From NCBI GenBank assembly GCA_040954595.2, contig CM082593.2, positions 10,416,001 to 10,480,000 of the forward strand: a DNA stretch of 64,000 nucleotides, read 5' to 3'. The first letter of the stretch is position 1; each line of letters opens with the position of its first letter. Under the pieces are notes generated by a model. That model saw only the letters and a program-made list of their open reading frames with translations. It was not told where the DNA came from and made no database searches. Origin of the DNA: Balanoglossus misakiensis (Eukaryota; Hemichordata). The translations under genes were made by a program, and so were the position numbers. This document shows, one piece after another, positions 1 to 12,185 of this stretch.

Positions 1-3000
1 GAAAAAAATCATGGTTGAAAATCATCAAAAAATGACAAAAATTTTCGACTTTGTAAAATCACAAAATTTCGTCGATTTTGAAAAAATCATAGGTTCGTCG
101 ATTTTTAAAAAAAAACATGGGTGAAAATCATCAAAAAATGACAAATTTTGAAAAAAAACGGGTGAAAATCATCAAAAAAATGACACATTTTCGTCGACTT
201 TGCAAAATCTCAAAATTTCGTCGATTTTTGAAAAAAATCATGGGGGAAAATCATGAAAAAATGACAAATTTTTCCTCTTTGCAAAATCTCAAAATTTCGT
301 CGATTTTTAAAAAAAGACATGGGTGAAAATCATCAAAAATAACAAATTTTCGACTTTGCAAAATCTCAAAATTTCGTCCATTTTTTGAAAAAAAATCATG
401 GGTAAAAATCATCAAAAAATGACAAATTTTCGTCTTTGCAAAATCTCACAATTTCGTCGATTTTTGAAAAAAATCATGTGTGAAAATCATCAAAAAATGA
501 CAAATTTTCGACTTTGCAAAATCTCAAAATTCGTCAATTTTTGAAAAAATCATGGGTGAAAATCATCAAAAATGACAAATTTCGTCTTTGCAAAATCTCA
601 AAATTTCGTCCATTTAAAAAAAAAAACGGGGGAAAATCATCAAAAAATGACAAATTTTCGACTTTGCAAAAATCTAAAAATTTCGTCGATTTTTGAAAAA
701 AATCATGGGTGAAAAATCATCAAAAAATGACAAATTTTCGACTTTGCAAAATCTCAAATTTCGTCGGTTTTTGAAAAATAAATATGGGTGAAAATCATCA
801 AAAAATGACAAAATTTTCGACTTTGCAAATCTCAAAATTTCGTCGGTTTTGAAAAAAATCATGGGTTCGTCGATTTTTTTAAATAAAAACATGGGTGAAA
901 ATCATCAAAAAATGACACATTTTCGACTTTGCAAATCTCAAAATTTCGTCGATTTTTGAAAAAAATCATGGGGGAAAATCATGAAAAAAATGACAAATTT
1001 TCCTCTTTGCAAAATCTCAAAATTTCGTCGATTTTTAAAAAAGACATGGGTGAAAATCATCAAAAAATAACAAATTTTCGACTTTGCAAAATCTCAAAAT
1101 TTCGTCCATTTTTGAAAAAAAATCATGGGTAAAAATCATCAAAAAATGACAAATTTTGAAAAAAAACGGGTGAAAATCATCAAAAAATGACACATTTTCG
1201 ACTTTGCAAAATCTCAAAATTTCGTCGATTTTTGAAAAAAATCATGGGTGAAAATCATCAAAAAATGACAAATTTTCGTCTTTGCAAAATCTCAAAATTT
1301 CGTCCATTTCTGAAAAAAAATTATGGGTAAAAATCATCAAAAATGACAAATTTTCATCTTTGCAAAATCTCAAATTTTCGTCGATTTTTGAAAAAAATCA
1401 TTGTTGAAAATCATCAAAAAATGACAAAATTTTCGACTTTGCAAAATCTCAAAATTTCGACGATTTTTGAAAAAAATCATGGGGGAAAATCATGAAAAAA
1501 TGACAAATTTCGTCTTTGCAAAATCTCAAAATTTCGTCCATCTTTGAAAAAAATCATGGGTGAAAATCATCAAAAAATGACAAATTTTCGACTTGCAAAA
1601 TCTCAACATTTCGTCAATTTTTGAAAAAATCATGGGGGAAAATCATGAAAAAATGACAATATTTCCTCTCTGCAAAATCTCAAAATTTCGTCGATTTTTG
1701 AAAAAAATCTTGGGTGAAAATCATCAAAAAATGACAAATTTTCGTCTTTGCAAAATCTCAAAATTCGTCCATTTTTGAAAAAAAATCATGGGTAAAAATC
1801 ATCAAAATGACAAATTTCGTCTTTGCAAAATCTCAAATTTTCGTCGATTTTTGAAAAAAAATCATGGTTGAAAATCATCAAAAAATGACAAAATTTTCGA
1901 CTTTGTAAAATCACAAAATTTCGTCGATTTTGAAAAATCATAGGTTCGTCGATTTTTAAAAAAAAAACATGGTGAAAATCATCCAAAAATGACAAATTTT
2001 GAAAAAAAAACGGGTGAAAATCATCAAAAAAATGACACATTTCGTCGACTTTGCAAAATCTCAAAATTTCGTCGATTTTTGAAAAAAATCATGGGGGAAA
2101 ATCATGAAAAAATGACAAATTTTCCTCTTTGCAAAATCTCATAATTTTCGTCGATTTTTAAAAAAAGACATGGGTGAAAATCATCAAAAAATATCAAATT
2201 TTCGACTTTGCAAAATCTCAAAATTTCGTCCATTTTTGAAAAAAAATCATGGGTAAAAATCATCAAAAAATGACAAATTTTCGTCTTTGCAAATCTCACA
2301 ATTTCGTCGATTTTGAAAAAAATCATGTGTGAAAATCATCAAAAAATGACAAATTTTCGACTTTGCAAAATCTCAAAATTTCGTCAATTTTTGAAAAAAT
2401 CATGGGTTGAAAATCATCAAAAAATGACAAATTTTCGTCTTTGCAAAATCTCAAAATTTCGTCCCATTTTAAAAAAAAAACGGGGGAAAATCATCAAAAA
2501 ATGACAAATTTTCGACTTTGCAAAATCTAAAAATTTCGTCGATTTTGAAAAAAATCATGGTGAAAATCATCAAAAATGACAAATTTTCGACTTTGCAAAA
2601 TCTCAAAATTTCGTCGGTTTTTGAAAATAATATGGGTGAAAATCATCAAAAAATGACAAATTTTCGACTTTGCAAAATCTCAAAATTTCGTCGGTTTGAA
2701 AAAAAATCATGGGTTCGTCGATTTTTTTAAATAAAAACATGGGTGAAAATCATCAAAAAATGACACATTTTCGACTTTGCAAAATCTCAAAATTTCGTCG
2801 ATTTTTGAAAAAAATCATGGGGGAAAATCATGAAAAAAATGACAAATTTTCCTCTTTGCAAATCTCAAAATTTCGTCGATTTTTAAAAAAAGACATGGGT
2901 GAAAATCATCAAAAAATAACAAATTTTCGACTTTGCAAAATCTCAAAATTTCGTCCATTTTTGAAAAAAATCATGGGTAAAAATCATCAAAAATGACAAA

Positions 3001-3843
3001 TTTTGAAAAAAACGGGTGAAAATCATCAAAAAATGACACATTTTCGACTTTGCAAAATCTCAAAATTTCGTCGATTTTTGAAAAAAATCATGGGGGAAAA
3101 TCATGAAAAAAATGACAAATTTCCTCTTTGCAAAATCTCAAAATTTCGTCGGTTTTGAAAAATAATATGGGTGAAAATCATCAAAAAATGACAAATTTTT
3201 CGACTTTTGCAAAATCTCAAAATTTCGTCGGTTTTGAAAAAAATCATGGGTTCGTCGATTTTTTTAAATAAAAACATGGGTGAAAATCATCAAAAATGAC
3301 ACATTTTCGACTTTGCAAAATCTCAAAATTCGTCGATTTTTGAAAAAAATCATGGGGGAAAATCATGAAAAAAATGGACAAATTTTCCTCTTTGCAAAAT
3401 CTCAAAATTTCGTCGATTTTTAAAAAAAGACATGGGTGAAAATCATCAAAAAATAACAAATTTTCGACTTTGCAAAATCTCAAAATTTCGTCCATTTTTG
3501 AAAAAAATCATGGGTAAAAATCATCAAAAAATGACAAATTTTGAAAAAAAACGGGTGAAATCATCAAAAAATGACACATTTTCGACTTTGCAAAATCTCA
3601 AAATTTCGTCGATTTTTGAAAAAAAATCATGGGTGAAAATCATCAAAAATGACAAATTTTCGTCTTTGCAAAATCTCAAAATTTCGTCCATTTCTGAAAA
3701 AAAATTATGGGTAAAAATCATCAAAAATGACAAATTTTCATCTTTGCAAAATCTCAAATTTTCGTCGATTTTTGAAAAAAAATCATTGTTGTAAATCATC
3801 AAAAAAATGACAAAATTTTCGACTTTGCAAAATCTCAAAATTT
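1..3843. repeat. 78-bp AT-rich satellite, left contig
   Basis: Tandem copies of a monomer containing CGACTTTGCAAAATCTC, AAATTTCGTCGATTTTTG and ATCATGGGTGAAAATCATC. Monomer variants and their order match the array at 13477-46630; for example 1-1216 follows roughly 15536-16757. This contig differs mainly by one-base length changes in A or T runs and occasional dropped bases. That pattern looks like unpolished long-read consensus rather than biological divergence (inference). No gene is present; the open frames are by-products of the repeat. Confidence 0.93.
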
Positions 3844-3943
3844 NNNNNNNNNNNNNNNNNNNNNNNNNNNNNNNNNNNNNNNNNNNNNNNNNNNNNNNNN
3901 NNNNNNNNNNNNNNNNNNNNNNNNNNNNNNNNNNNNNNNNNNN
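3844..3943. other. Assembly gap, 100 N
   Basis: Exactly 100 unknown bases, a conventional placeholder for a scaffold join of unknown size. It separates satellite from telomeric repeat, so their adjacency is not shown by sequence. Confidence 0.99.
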
Positions 3944-4188
3944 CTAACCCCTAACCCTAACCCCTAACCCTAACCCTAACCCTAACCCTAACCCTAACCC
4001 TAACCCTAACCCTAACCTAACCCTAAACCCTAACCCTAACCCTAACCCTAACCCTAACCCTAACCCTAACCCTAACCCTAAACCCTAAACCCTAACCCTA
4101 ACCCTAACCCTAACCCTAACCCTAACCCTAACCCTAACCCCTAACCCTAACCCTAACCCTAACCCTAACCCTAACCCTAACCCTAACC

Positions 4189-4229
<41 letters not shown>

Positions 4230-4267
4230 CCCTAACCCTAACCCTAACCCTAACCCTAACCCTAACC

Positions 4268-4308
<41 letters not shown>

Positions 4309-4398
4309 CCCTAACCCTAACCCTAACCCTAACCTAACCCTAACCCTAACCCTAACCCTAACCTAACCCTAACCCTAACCCTAACCCTAACCCTAACC

Positions 4399-4430
<32 letters not shown>

Positions 4431-4496
4431 CTAACCCTAACCCCTAACCCTAACCCTAACCCTAACCCTAACCCTAACCCAACCCTAACCCTAACC

Positions 4497-4537
<41 letters not shown>

Positions 4538-7128
4538 CCCTAACCCTAACCCTAACCCTAACCCTAACCCTAACCCTAACCCTAACCCTAACCCTAACCC
4601 TAACCCTAACCTAACCCTAACCCTAACCCTAACCCTAACCCTAACCCTAACCCTAACCCTAACCCTAACCCTAACCCTAACCCTAACCCTAACCCTAACC
4701 CTAACCCTACCCTAACCCTAACCCTAACCTAACCCTAACCCTAACCCTAACCCTAACCCTAACCCTAACCCTAACCCTAACCCTAACCCTAACCCTAACC
4801 CTAACCCTAACCCTAACCCTAACCCTAACCCTAACCCTAACCCTAACCCTAACCCTAACCCTAACCCTAACCCTAACCCTAACCCTAACCCTAACCCTAA
4901 CCCTAACCCTAACCCTAACCCTAACCCTAACCCTAACCCTAACCCTAACCCTAACCCTAACCCTAACCCTAACCCTAACCCTAACCCTAACCCTAACCCT
5001 AACCCTAACCCTAACCCTAACCCTAACCCTAACCCTAACCCTAACCCTAACCCTAACCCTAACCCTAACCCTAACCCTAACCCTAACCCTAACCCTAACC
5101 CTAACCCTAACCCTAACCCTAACCCTAACCCTAACCCTAACCCTAACCCTAACCCTAACCCTAACCCTAACCCTAACCCTAACCCTAACCCTAACCCTAA
5201 CCCTAACCCTAACCCTAACCCTAACCCTAACCCTAACCCTAACCCTAACCCTAACCCTAACCCTAACCCTAACCCTAACCCTAACCCTAACCCTAACCCT
5301 AACCCTAACCCTAACCCTAACCCTAACCCTAACCCTAACCCTAACCCTAACCCTAACCCTAACCCTAACCCTAACCCTAACCCTAACCCTAACCCTAACC
5401 CTAACCCTAACCCTAACCCTAACCCTAACCCTAACCCTAACCCTAACCCTAACCCTAACCCTAACCCTAACCCTAACCCTAACCCTAACCCTAACCCTAA
5501 CCCTAACCCTAACCCTAACCCTAACCCTAACCCTAACCCTAACCCTAACCCTAACCCTAACCCTAACCCTAACCCTAACCCTAACCCTAACCCTAACCCT
5601 AACCCTAACCCTAACCCTAACCCTAACCCTAACCCTAACCCTAACCCTAACCCTAACCCTAACCCTAACCCTAACCCTAACCCTAACCCTAACCCTAACC
5701 CTAACCCTAACCCTAACCCTAACCCTAACCCTAACCCTAACCCTAACCCTAACCCTAACCCTAACCCTAACCCTAACCCTAACCCTAACCCTAACCCTAA
5801 CCCTAACCCTAACCCTAACCCTAACCCTAACCCTAACCCTAACCCTAACCCTAACCCTAACCCTAACCCTAACCCTAACCCTAACCCTAACCCTAACCCT
5901 AACCCTAACCCTAACCCTAACCCTAACCCTAACCCTAACCCTAACCCTAACCCTAACCCTAACCCTAACCCTAACCCTAACCCTAACCCTAACCCTAACC
6001 CTAACCCTAACCCTAACCCTAACCCTAACCCTAACCCTAACCCTAACCCTAACCCTAACCCTAACCCTAACCCTAACCCTAACCCTAACCCTAACCCTAA
6101 CCCTAACCCTAACCCTAACCCTAACCCTAACCCTAACCCTAACCCTAACCCTAACCCTAACCCTAACCCTAACCCTAACCCTAACCCTAACCCTAACCCT
6201 AACCCTAACCCTAACCCTAACCCTAACCCTAACCCTAACCCTAACCCTAACCCTAACCCTAACCCTAACCCTAACCCTAACCCTAACCCTAACCCTAACC
6301 CTAACCCTAACCCTAACCCTAACCCTAACCCTAACCCTAACCCTAACCCTAACCCTAACCCTAACCCTAACCCTAACCCTAACCCTAACCCTAACCCTAA
6401 CCCTAACCCTAACCCTAACCCTAACCCTAACCCTAACCCTAACCCTAACCCTAACCCTAACCCTAACCCTAACCCTAACCCTAACCCTAACCCTAACCCT
6501 AACCCTAACCCTAACCCTAACCCTAACCCTAACCCTAACCCTAACCCTAACCCTAACCCTAACCCTAACCCTAACCCTAACCCTAACCCTAACCCTAACC
6601 CTAACCCTAACCCTAACCCTAACCCTAACCCTAACCCTAACCCTAACCCTAACCCTAACCCTAACCCTAACCCTAACCCTAACCCTAACCCTAACCCTAA
6701 CCCTAACCCTAACCCTAACCCTAACCCTAACCCTAACCCTAACCCTAACCCTAACCCTAACCCTAACCCTAACCCTAACCCTAACCCTAACCCTAACCCT
6801 AACCCTAACCCTAACCCTAACCCTAACCCTAACCCTAACCCTAACCCTAACCCTAACCCTAACCCTAACCCTAACCCTAACCCTAACCCTAACCCTAACC
6901 CTAACCCTAACCCTAACCCTAACCCTAACCCTAACCCTAACCCTAACCCTAACCCTAACCCTAACCCTAACCCTAACCCTAACCCTAACCCTAACCCTAA
7001 CCCTAACCCTAACCCTAACCCTAACCCTAACCCTAACCCTAACCCTAACCCTAACCCTAACCCTAACCCTAACCCTAACCCCCTAACCCCCTAACCCCCT
7101 AACCCCCTAACCCCCTAACCCTAACCCT
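3944..7128 (-). repeat. Telomeric repeat tract (CCCTAA)n
   Basis: About 3.2 kb of CCCTAA on the plus strand, so the G-rich TTAGGG strand is the minus strand and the chromosome terminus should lie to the left. From 3944 to about 4740 there are scattered CCCCTAA, CCTAA, CCCTAAA and CCAACCC variants. From about 4740 to 7078 the repeat is essentially perfect. The inner edge (7079-7118) holds five CCCCCTAA units, then one or two normal units before the subtelomeric repeat. The noisy outer part may be low-coverage consensus error. Confidence 0.98.
7079..7118 (-). repeat. Telomere variant repeats TTAGGGGG x5
   Basis: Five consecutive CCCCCTAA octamers at the inner boundary of the telomere, between perfect CCCTAA repeats and the GGTCAAGG minisatellite. 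Variant repeats at the inner telomere edge are common in animals and here mark the true telomere/subtelomere junction. Confidence 0.9.
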
Positions 7129-10100
7129 CAAAGGTCAAGGGTAAGGGTTCAAAATTCTAGAAGTTTGAGTTAAGGGTCAAGGGATGAAGGGTCAAAGGTC
7201 AAGGGGTAGAGTTCAAGATTTGGAGATCAAGGATCAATGGGTCAAGGGTCAAGGATCAAAGTTCAAGGGTCAAAGGTCAAAGGTCAATGTTAAAAATTAT
7301 ATTTGAGTCAAAGGTCAAGGGTTAAGGTTGAAAGTCAAAAAGTATTAGTTAAGGGTCAAGGGGCGAGGGTTGAAGGGTCAAAGGTCAAGAGTTTGATTTC
7401 ATGAGTTGGAGATTAAGGATCAAGGGGTCAAGGGTCAAGGATAAGAGTTGAAGTTCAATGGTCTGACCAATGATTAGAGTTCAAGGGTCATTGGTTATAG
7501 GTCAGGGGTCAAGGGTTGACGGTCAAAGGTCAAGGGTAATAGTTCAAGAGTTGGATATCAATGATCAAGGGGTCAAGGGTCAAGTATTAAAGTATGATGG
7601 TCAAATGGTCAAGGGTCAAGGGTCAAAAGTCAAGGGTCAAAGGTCAAGATTAAAAGTTAGATGTGAAGGGTCAAAGGTCATGGGTGAGAGTTCAAAGTTC
7701 AAAAAGTCTGAGTTTAGGGTCAAGGGGCAAAGGTTGAAGGGTCAAAGGTCAAGGGTTGGATTTCATAAGTTGGAGATCAATAATCAAGGAGTCAAGGGGC
7801 AAGGGTCAAGGGTTAGAGTTGAAAGGTCAAAGGTTCAAGGCTCAAGGGTCAGAGGTCATGGTTCAAGGGTCAAGGGACCAAGAGTCAGTCGCCATGTATT
7901 AGAGTTTAATGGTCAAGTGATAGAGTTCAAGGGTCAAAGGTTGTAGTTCAAGAGCCAAAGGTCAAGGGTTAGAGTTCAAAGGTTAAAAAGTTTGAGTTAA
8001 GGTGTCAAGGGTTGATGGGTCAAAGGTCAAGGGTTAAGGATTAGAGTTCAAGAGTTGGAGATCAAGGATCAAGGGGTCAAGGGTAAAGGATTAGAGTTGA
8101 ATGCTCAACAGTCTGACCAAGTATTAGAGTTCAAGGGTCAAAGGTTATAGTTCAAGGGTCAAGGGTTGAAGGGTCAAAGGTCAAGGGTTAGAGTTCAAGA
8201 GTTGGAGATCAGGGATCAAAGGGCCAAGGGTCAAAGGTCACGGTTAAAAGTTAGATTTGAAGGGTCAAAGGTCAAGGGGTAGAGTTCAAGATTTGGAGAT
8301 CAAGGATCAATGGGTCAAGGGTCAAGGATTAAAATTCAAGGGTCAAAGGGTCAAAGGTCAAAGGTCAAAGGTCAATGTTATAAGTTAGATTTGAGTCAAA
8401 GGTCAAGGGTTAAGGTTCAAAGTTCAAAAAGTATGAGTTAAGGGTCAAGGGGCGAGGGTTGAAGGGTCAAAGGTCAAGGGTTGGATTTCATGAGTTGGAG
8501 ATCAAGGATCAAGGGGTCAAGGGTCAAGGGTCAAGTATTAGAGTTGAAGGGTCAAAGGATTGACCAAGGATTAGAGTTCAAGGGTCAAGGGTTATAGGTC
8601 AGGGTTCGAGGGTTGAAGGTTCAAAGGTAAAGGGGTAGAGTTCAAGAGTTGGAGATCAAGGATCAAGGGGTCAAGGGTCAAGGATTAAAGTTTAAGGGCC
8701 AAAGGTTCAAGGGTCAAAAGTCAAAGGTCAATGTGAAAAGTTAGATTTGAAGGGTCAAAGGTCAAAGGTTAGGGTTCAAAGTTCAAAATGTTTGAGTTAA
8801 GGGTCAAGGGGCAGGGGGTGAAGAGTCAAAGGTCAAGGGTTTGATTTCATGAGTTGGAGATTAAGGATCAAGGGGTCAAGGGTCAAGGATAAGAGTTTAA
8901 ATTCAACGGTCTGACCAATGATTAGAGTTCAAGGGTCATTGGTTATAGGTCAGGGGTCAAGGGTTGAAGGTCAAAGGTCAAGGGTTATAGTTCAAGAGTT
9001 GAATATCAATGATCAAGGGGTCAAGGGTCAAGTATTAAAGTATAAGGGTCAAAGGGTCAAGGGTCAAAAGTCAAGGGTCTAAGGTCAAGATTAAAAGTTA
9101 GATTTGAAGGTTCAAAGGTAATGGGTGAGAGTTCAAGATTTGGAGATCAGGGATCAAGGGGTCAAGGGTCAAAGATTAAAGTCCAAGGGTCAATGGGTCA
9201 AGGGTCAAGGGTCAATGGTCAAGGATCAAAGGCCAATGTTATAAGTTAGATTTGAAGGGTCAAAGTTCAAGGGTTAGAGTTCAAGAGTTGGAGATCAAGG
9301 ATAAAGGGTCAAGGATTAAAGTTCAAGGGTCTAAGGTTCAAAGGTCAAAGGTCAAAGGTCAATTTTAAACGTTAGATTTGAAGGGTCAAAGGTCAATGGT
9401 TAGGGTTCAAAGTTCAAAAAGAATGAGTTAAGGGTCAAGGGTCAAGTATTAGAGTTGGAGGGTCAAAGGATTGACCAAGGATTAGAGTTCAAGGGTCAAG
9501 GGTTATAGGTCAGGGTTTGAGGGTTGAAGGTTCAAAGATAAAGGGGTAGAGTTCAAGAGTTGGAGATCAAGTATCAATGGGTCAAGGGTCAAGGATAAAA
9601 GGTCATGGTCAAGGTTAAAAGTTAGATTTTAAGGGTCAAAGGTCAAGGGTTAGGGTTCAAAGTTCAAAATGTTTGAGTTAAGGGTCAAGGGGCAAGGTTT
9701 GAAGGGTCAAAGGTCAAGGGTTGGATTTCATAAGTTGGAGATCAAGAATCAAGGAGTCAAGGGGCAAGGGTCAAGGGTTAGAGTTCAAAGGTCAAAGGTT
9801 CAAGGTTCAAGGGTCAGAGGTCAAGGTTCAAGGTTCAAGGGACCAAGAGTCAGTTGCTATGTATTAGAGTTTAATTGTCAAGTGATAGAGTTCTCGGGTC
9901 AAAGGTTGTAGTTCATGAGTCAAAGGTCAAGGGTTAGAGTTCAAAGGTTAAAAAGTTTGAGTTAAGGGGTCAAAAGTTGATGGGTTAAAGGTCAAGGGTT
10001 AAGGATTAGAGTTCAAGAGTTTGAGATCAAGGATCAAGGGTTCAAGGGTCAAGGATTAGAGTTGAAGGCACAACAGTCTGACTAAGTATTAGAGTTCAAG

Positions 10101-10220
10101 GGTCAAAGGTTATAGTTCAAGGGTCAAGGGTTGAAGGGTCAAAGGTCAAGGGTTAGAGTTCAAGAGTTGGAGATCAGGGATCTAAGGGTCAAGGGTCAAG
10201 GATTAGAGTTGATGTGTTAA
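7129..10220 (+). repeat. Subtelomeric TCAAGGG/TCAAAGG minisatellite with DR1-like motifs
   Basis: About 3.1 kb of degenerate 6-7 bp units (GGGTCAA, AGGTCAA, GGTTAGAGTTCAA), with a looser ~150-250 bp period marked by GAGTTGGAGATCAAGGATCAAGG. The exact 13-mer GGGTCAAAGGTCA recurs many times, e.g. 7189-7201, 7267-7279, 7634-7646 and 8171-8183. A segment near 7710-8200 reappears near 9675-10165 (offset about 1965 bp). The G-rich strand is plus, opposite to the neighbouring telomere. Open frames reading V-K-G-Q-G-S-R are repeat artefacts. Confidence 0.92.
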
Positions 10221-10978
10221 ACGGTCTTTACCCCAATGTATTCCCACTGGCCCCCCTCCCATCTCCACCCTGGCCTCCTTCACCAAAACCGCACCAGACC
10301 CATAATGCCTCTATCTCTTACACCACACCTTACACCCACCACAACTTGTAACACTTGACTTAAAGATTGGCATCCAAATCCAAACTCTACCAATGCAACT
10401 CCAACAATACAACATCAGGACTCTATTACAAACCAAAACCTACCATTTCTAGCAAATACACGACCAAAGATTTGATCCCATATATCATCCTTCCACACTC
10501 ATCGCGAATCCTTACTAGAACCTCACCTTAACAGACCCAATCCACTCCTTACCTCAAACCTCAACCCGAAGTCAATCCCAGAATTGTACTCTTAAAAAAT
10601 ACGTTATTACTCAAACACCAATCACCGATCAAACTCCAAATTTCAACTAAGGCTCACTACCTTGTCAGCTATCACCACTACCAGCCAACTTTACCCCAAC
10701 ATATTCCCATGCCTCCCTATCACCACCCCGACCTCCATCCCCAAAACCGCACAAGACCCACCACAAATTTAAATCCTGGAATTAACCCAAACTATCATAA
10801 CTCAAACATCCCAAACCAAATCAAAATTGACACTAACCCTATCATTACCAAATACTCGAAGACCACCCAAAAAACTCTTAACGTAAAGATTGGCATAATC
10901 CAAACGCATTCCCAACTAAACAACACCAAAACGCTTTTACGAACCAAAACCTACAATTTTTATACATAACCAAAGATC
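10221..10978. repeat. G-poor C/A-rich subtelomeric block, duplicated unit
   Basis: Composition switches sharply from G-rich to C/A-rich with very few G on the plus strand. TTACCCCAA..ATTCCCA near 10228 recurs near 10690. TAAAGATTGGCAT near 10361 recurs near 10884. ACCAAAACCTAC also occurs in both halves. It is therefore two diverged copies of a ~460-520 bp unit. The 86-codon frame at 10709-10969 is low-complexity and not supported as a gene. Confidence 0.75.
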
Positions 10979-11378
10979 CTAACCATGGAAGAACTCACTT
11001 CTGTCAATAATACAAACTCCTACTAATCCTCTCTGCCAGCTATTTCATAAAATGTATTTATTTAGGCTTCAAAACAATGGAAATTAACATGAATCATATT
11101 TTTGAAAATTGCACAAATTAAATTATCATTTTGAATTCAAAAACAACCTATTTTTAGGCTTAAAACATTGAAATCAATTTTTTTTCGAAAATACTATGAA
11201 GCACCCTCATTTTGATAAAAAAAACTATTTAATACGATATAAAATGATGTTATATGCACATTGTATATTTTGAAAAAAATATGATTAAATAAACAATCGA
11301 TGCATAAATACAAGCATATTTAAAGCTCTTATACAGTAATATATTATTCTTAAACCTTTCTTTGTATATATGATAAAA

Positions 11379-11741
11379 AACTAATTATTTGGGAATGAAA
11401 ACTGTTTAAAACGATACTAAAACAATGCTTGTTTCATATTTCAGGTTTTAAATAAAAATGATACGTAAAGCATTTTAAAGTTAAATACAAACTTATTTAG
11501 GCATAAAAAGCACCCTGAGATCATTATTTAACCCGTCTTTGAAATTAGATATGAAACGCATTATTTTTCACTTAAAGGGTTTAATTCGGTATAAAATCGT
11601 TTTTATTCACATTGTTTACTTCAAATGAAAATGTTTTAACAAGATATTTTATTATGAATGCAACATGATTAAAGGCTTCAGAACACTTTAAATTCATTCT
11701 AAATCATTTCTTTGAATATGCTACAAAATAACCATTAATTT
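11379..11741 (+). repeat. Inverted repeat A, left copy
   Basis: Pairs by reverse complement with 12595-12957 over about 360 bp with modest divergence. It starts with AACTAATTATTTGGGAATG and is followed at once by GTGCAC (11742-11747). About 38 bp after that GTGCAC match the start of arm B' at 12964. Confidence 0.8.
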
Positions 11742-12185
11742 GTGCACAAAAACTTTAAATACAATACTAAAACGATATTAAAAGCTTTAAATCGAGAGAA
11801 AATTTTTAAAAGGAATCTAGAATGTTTAAAAGCCGAAATAAGGGTGTGTTTGAGTTAGAAAGCACTATCTATTAATTTTTATTCAAAACGTGTGATATGG
11901 AAAAAATATCGTTTTGAACAGTTTTTGGGCCCTAATAAAGGATGGTTTTGTATTGTGTTCAAACAAAGGTTTTAGAATGATTAAACACTTTTACAAAACC
12001 TTAAATAGGGGTGTAATTATATAGAAATTGCTTTCTAAATCATTACCATTAAAAATACGCTTTGTGAATATGACATTGATTTTATAAGGTATTAAACATT
12101 TTTTGTGAGAAATTTAAGCGTGTTATAGAAAAAAAATTCAAAAAGGTTTTTAATAATGAAACTACATTGTTTTTTAGCCTAAATA

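Noticed and set aside
7470-9911. Open frames of 158 and 80 codons rich in VKGQGSRVKGQ
   Set aside because: Direct translation of the TCAAGGG/TCAAAGG minisatellite; low complexity and duplicated with the repeat.
10709-10969. 86-codon Pro/Asn/Thr-rich frame
   Set aside because: Explained by C/A-rich composition with few G; no domain or splice support.
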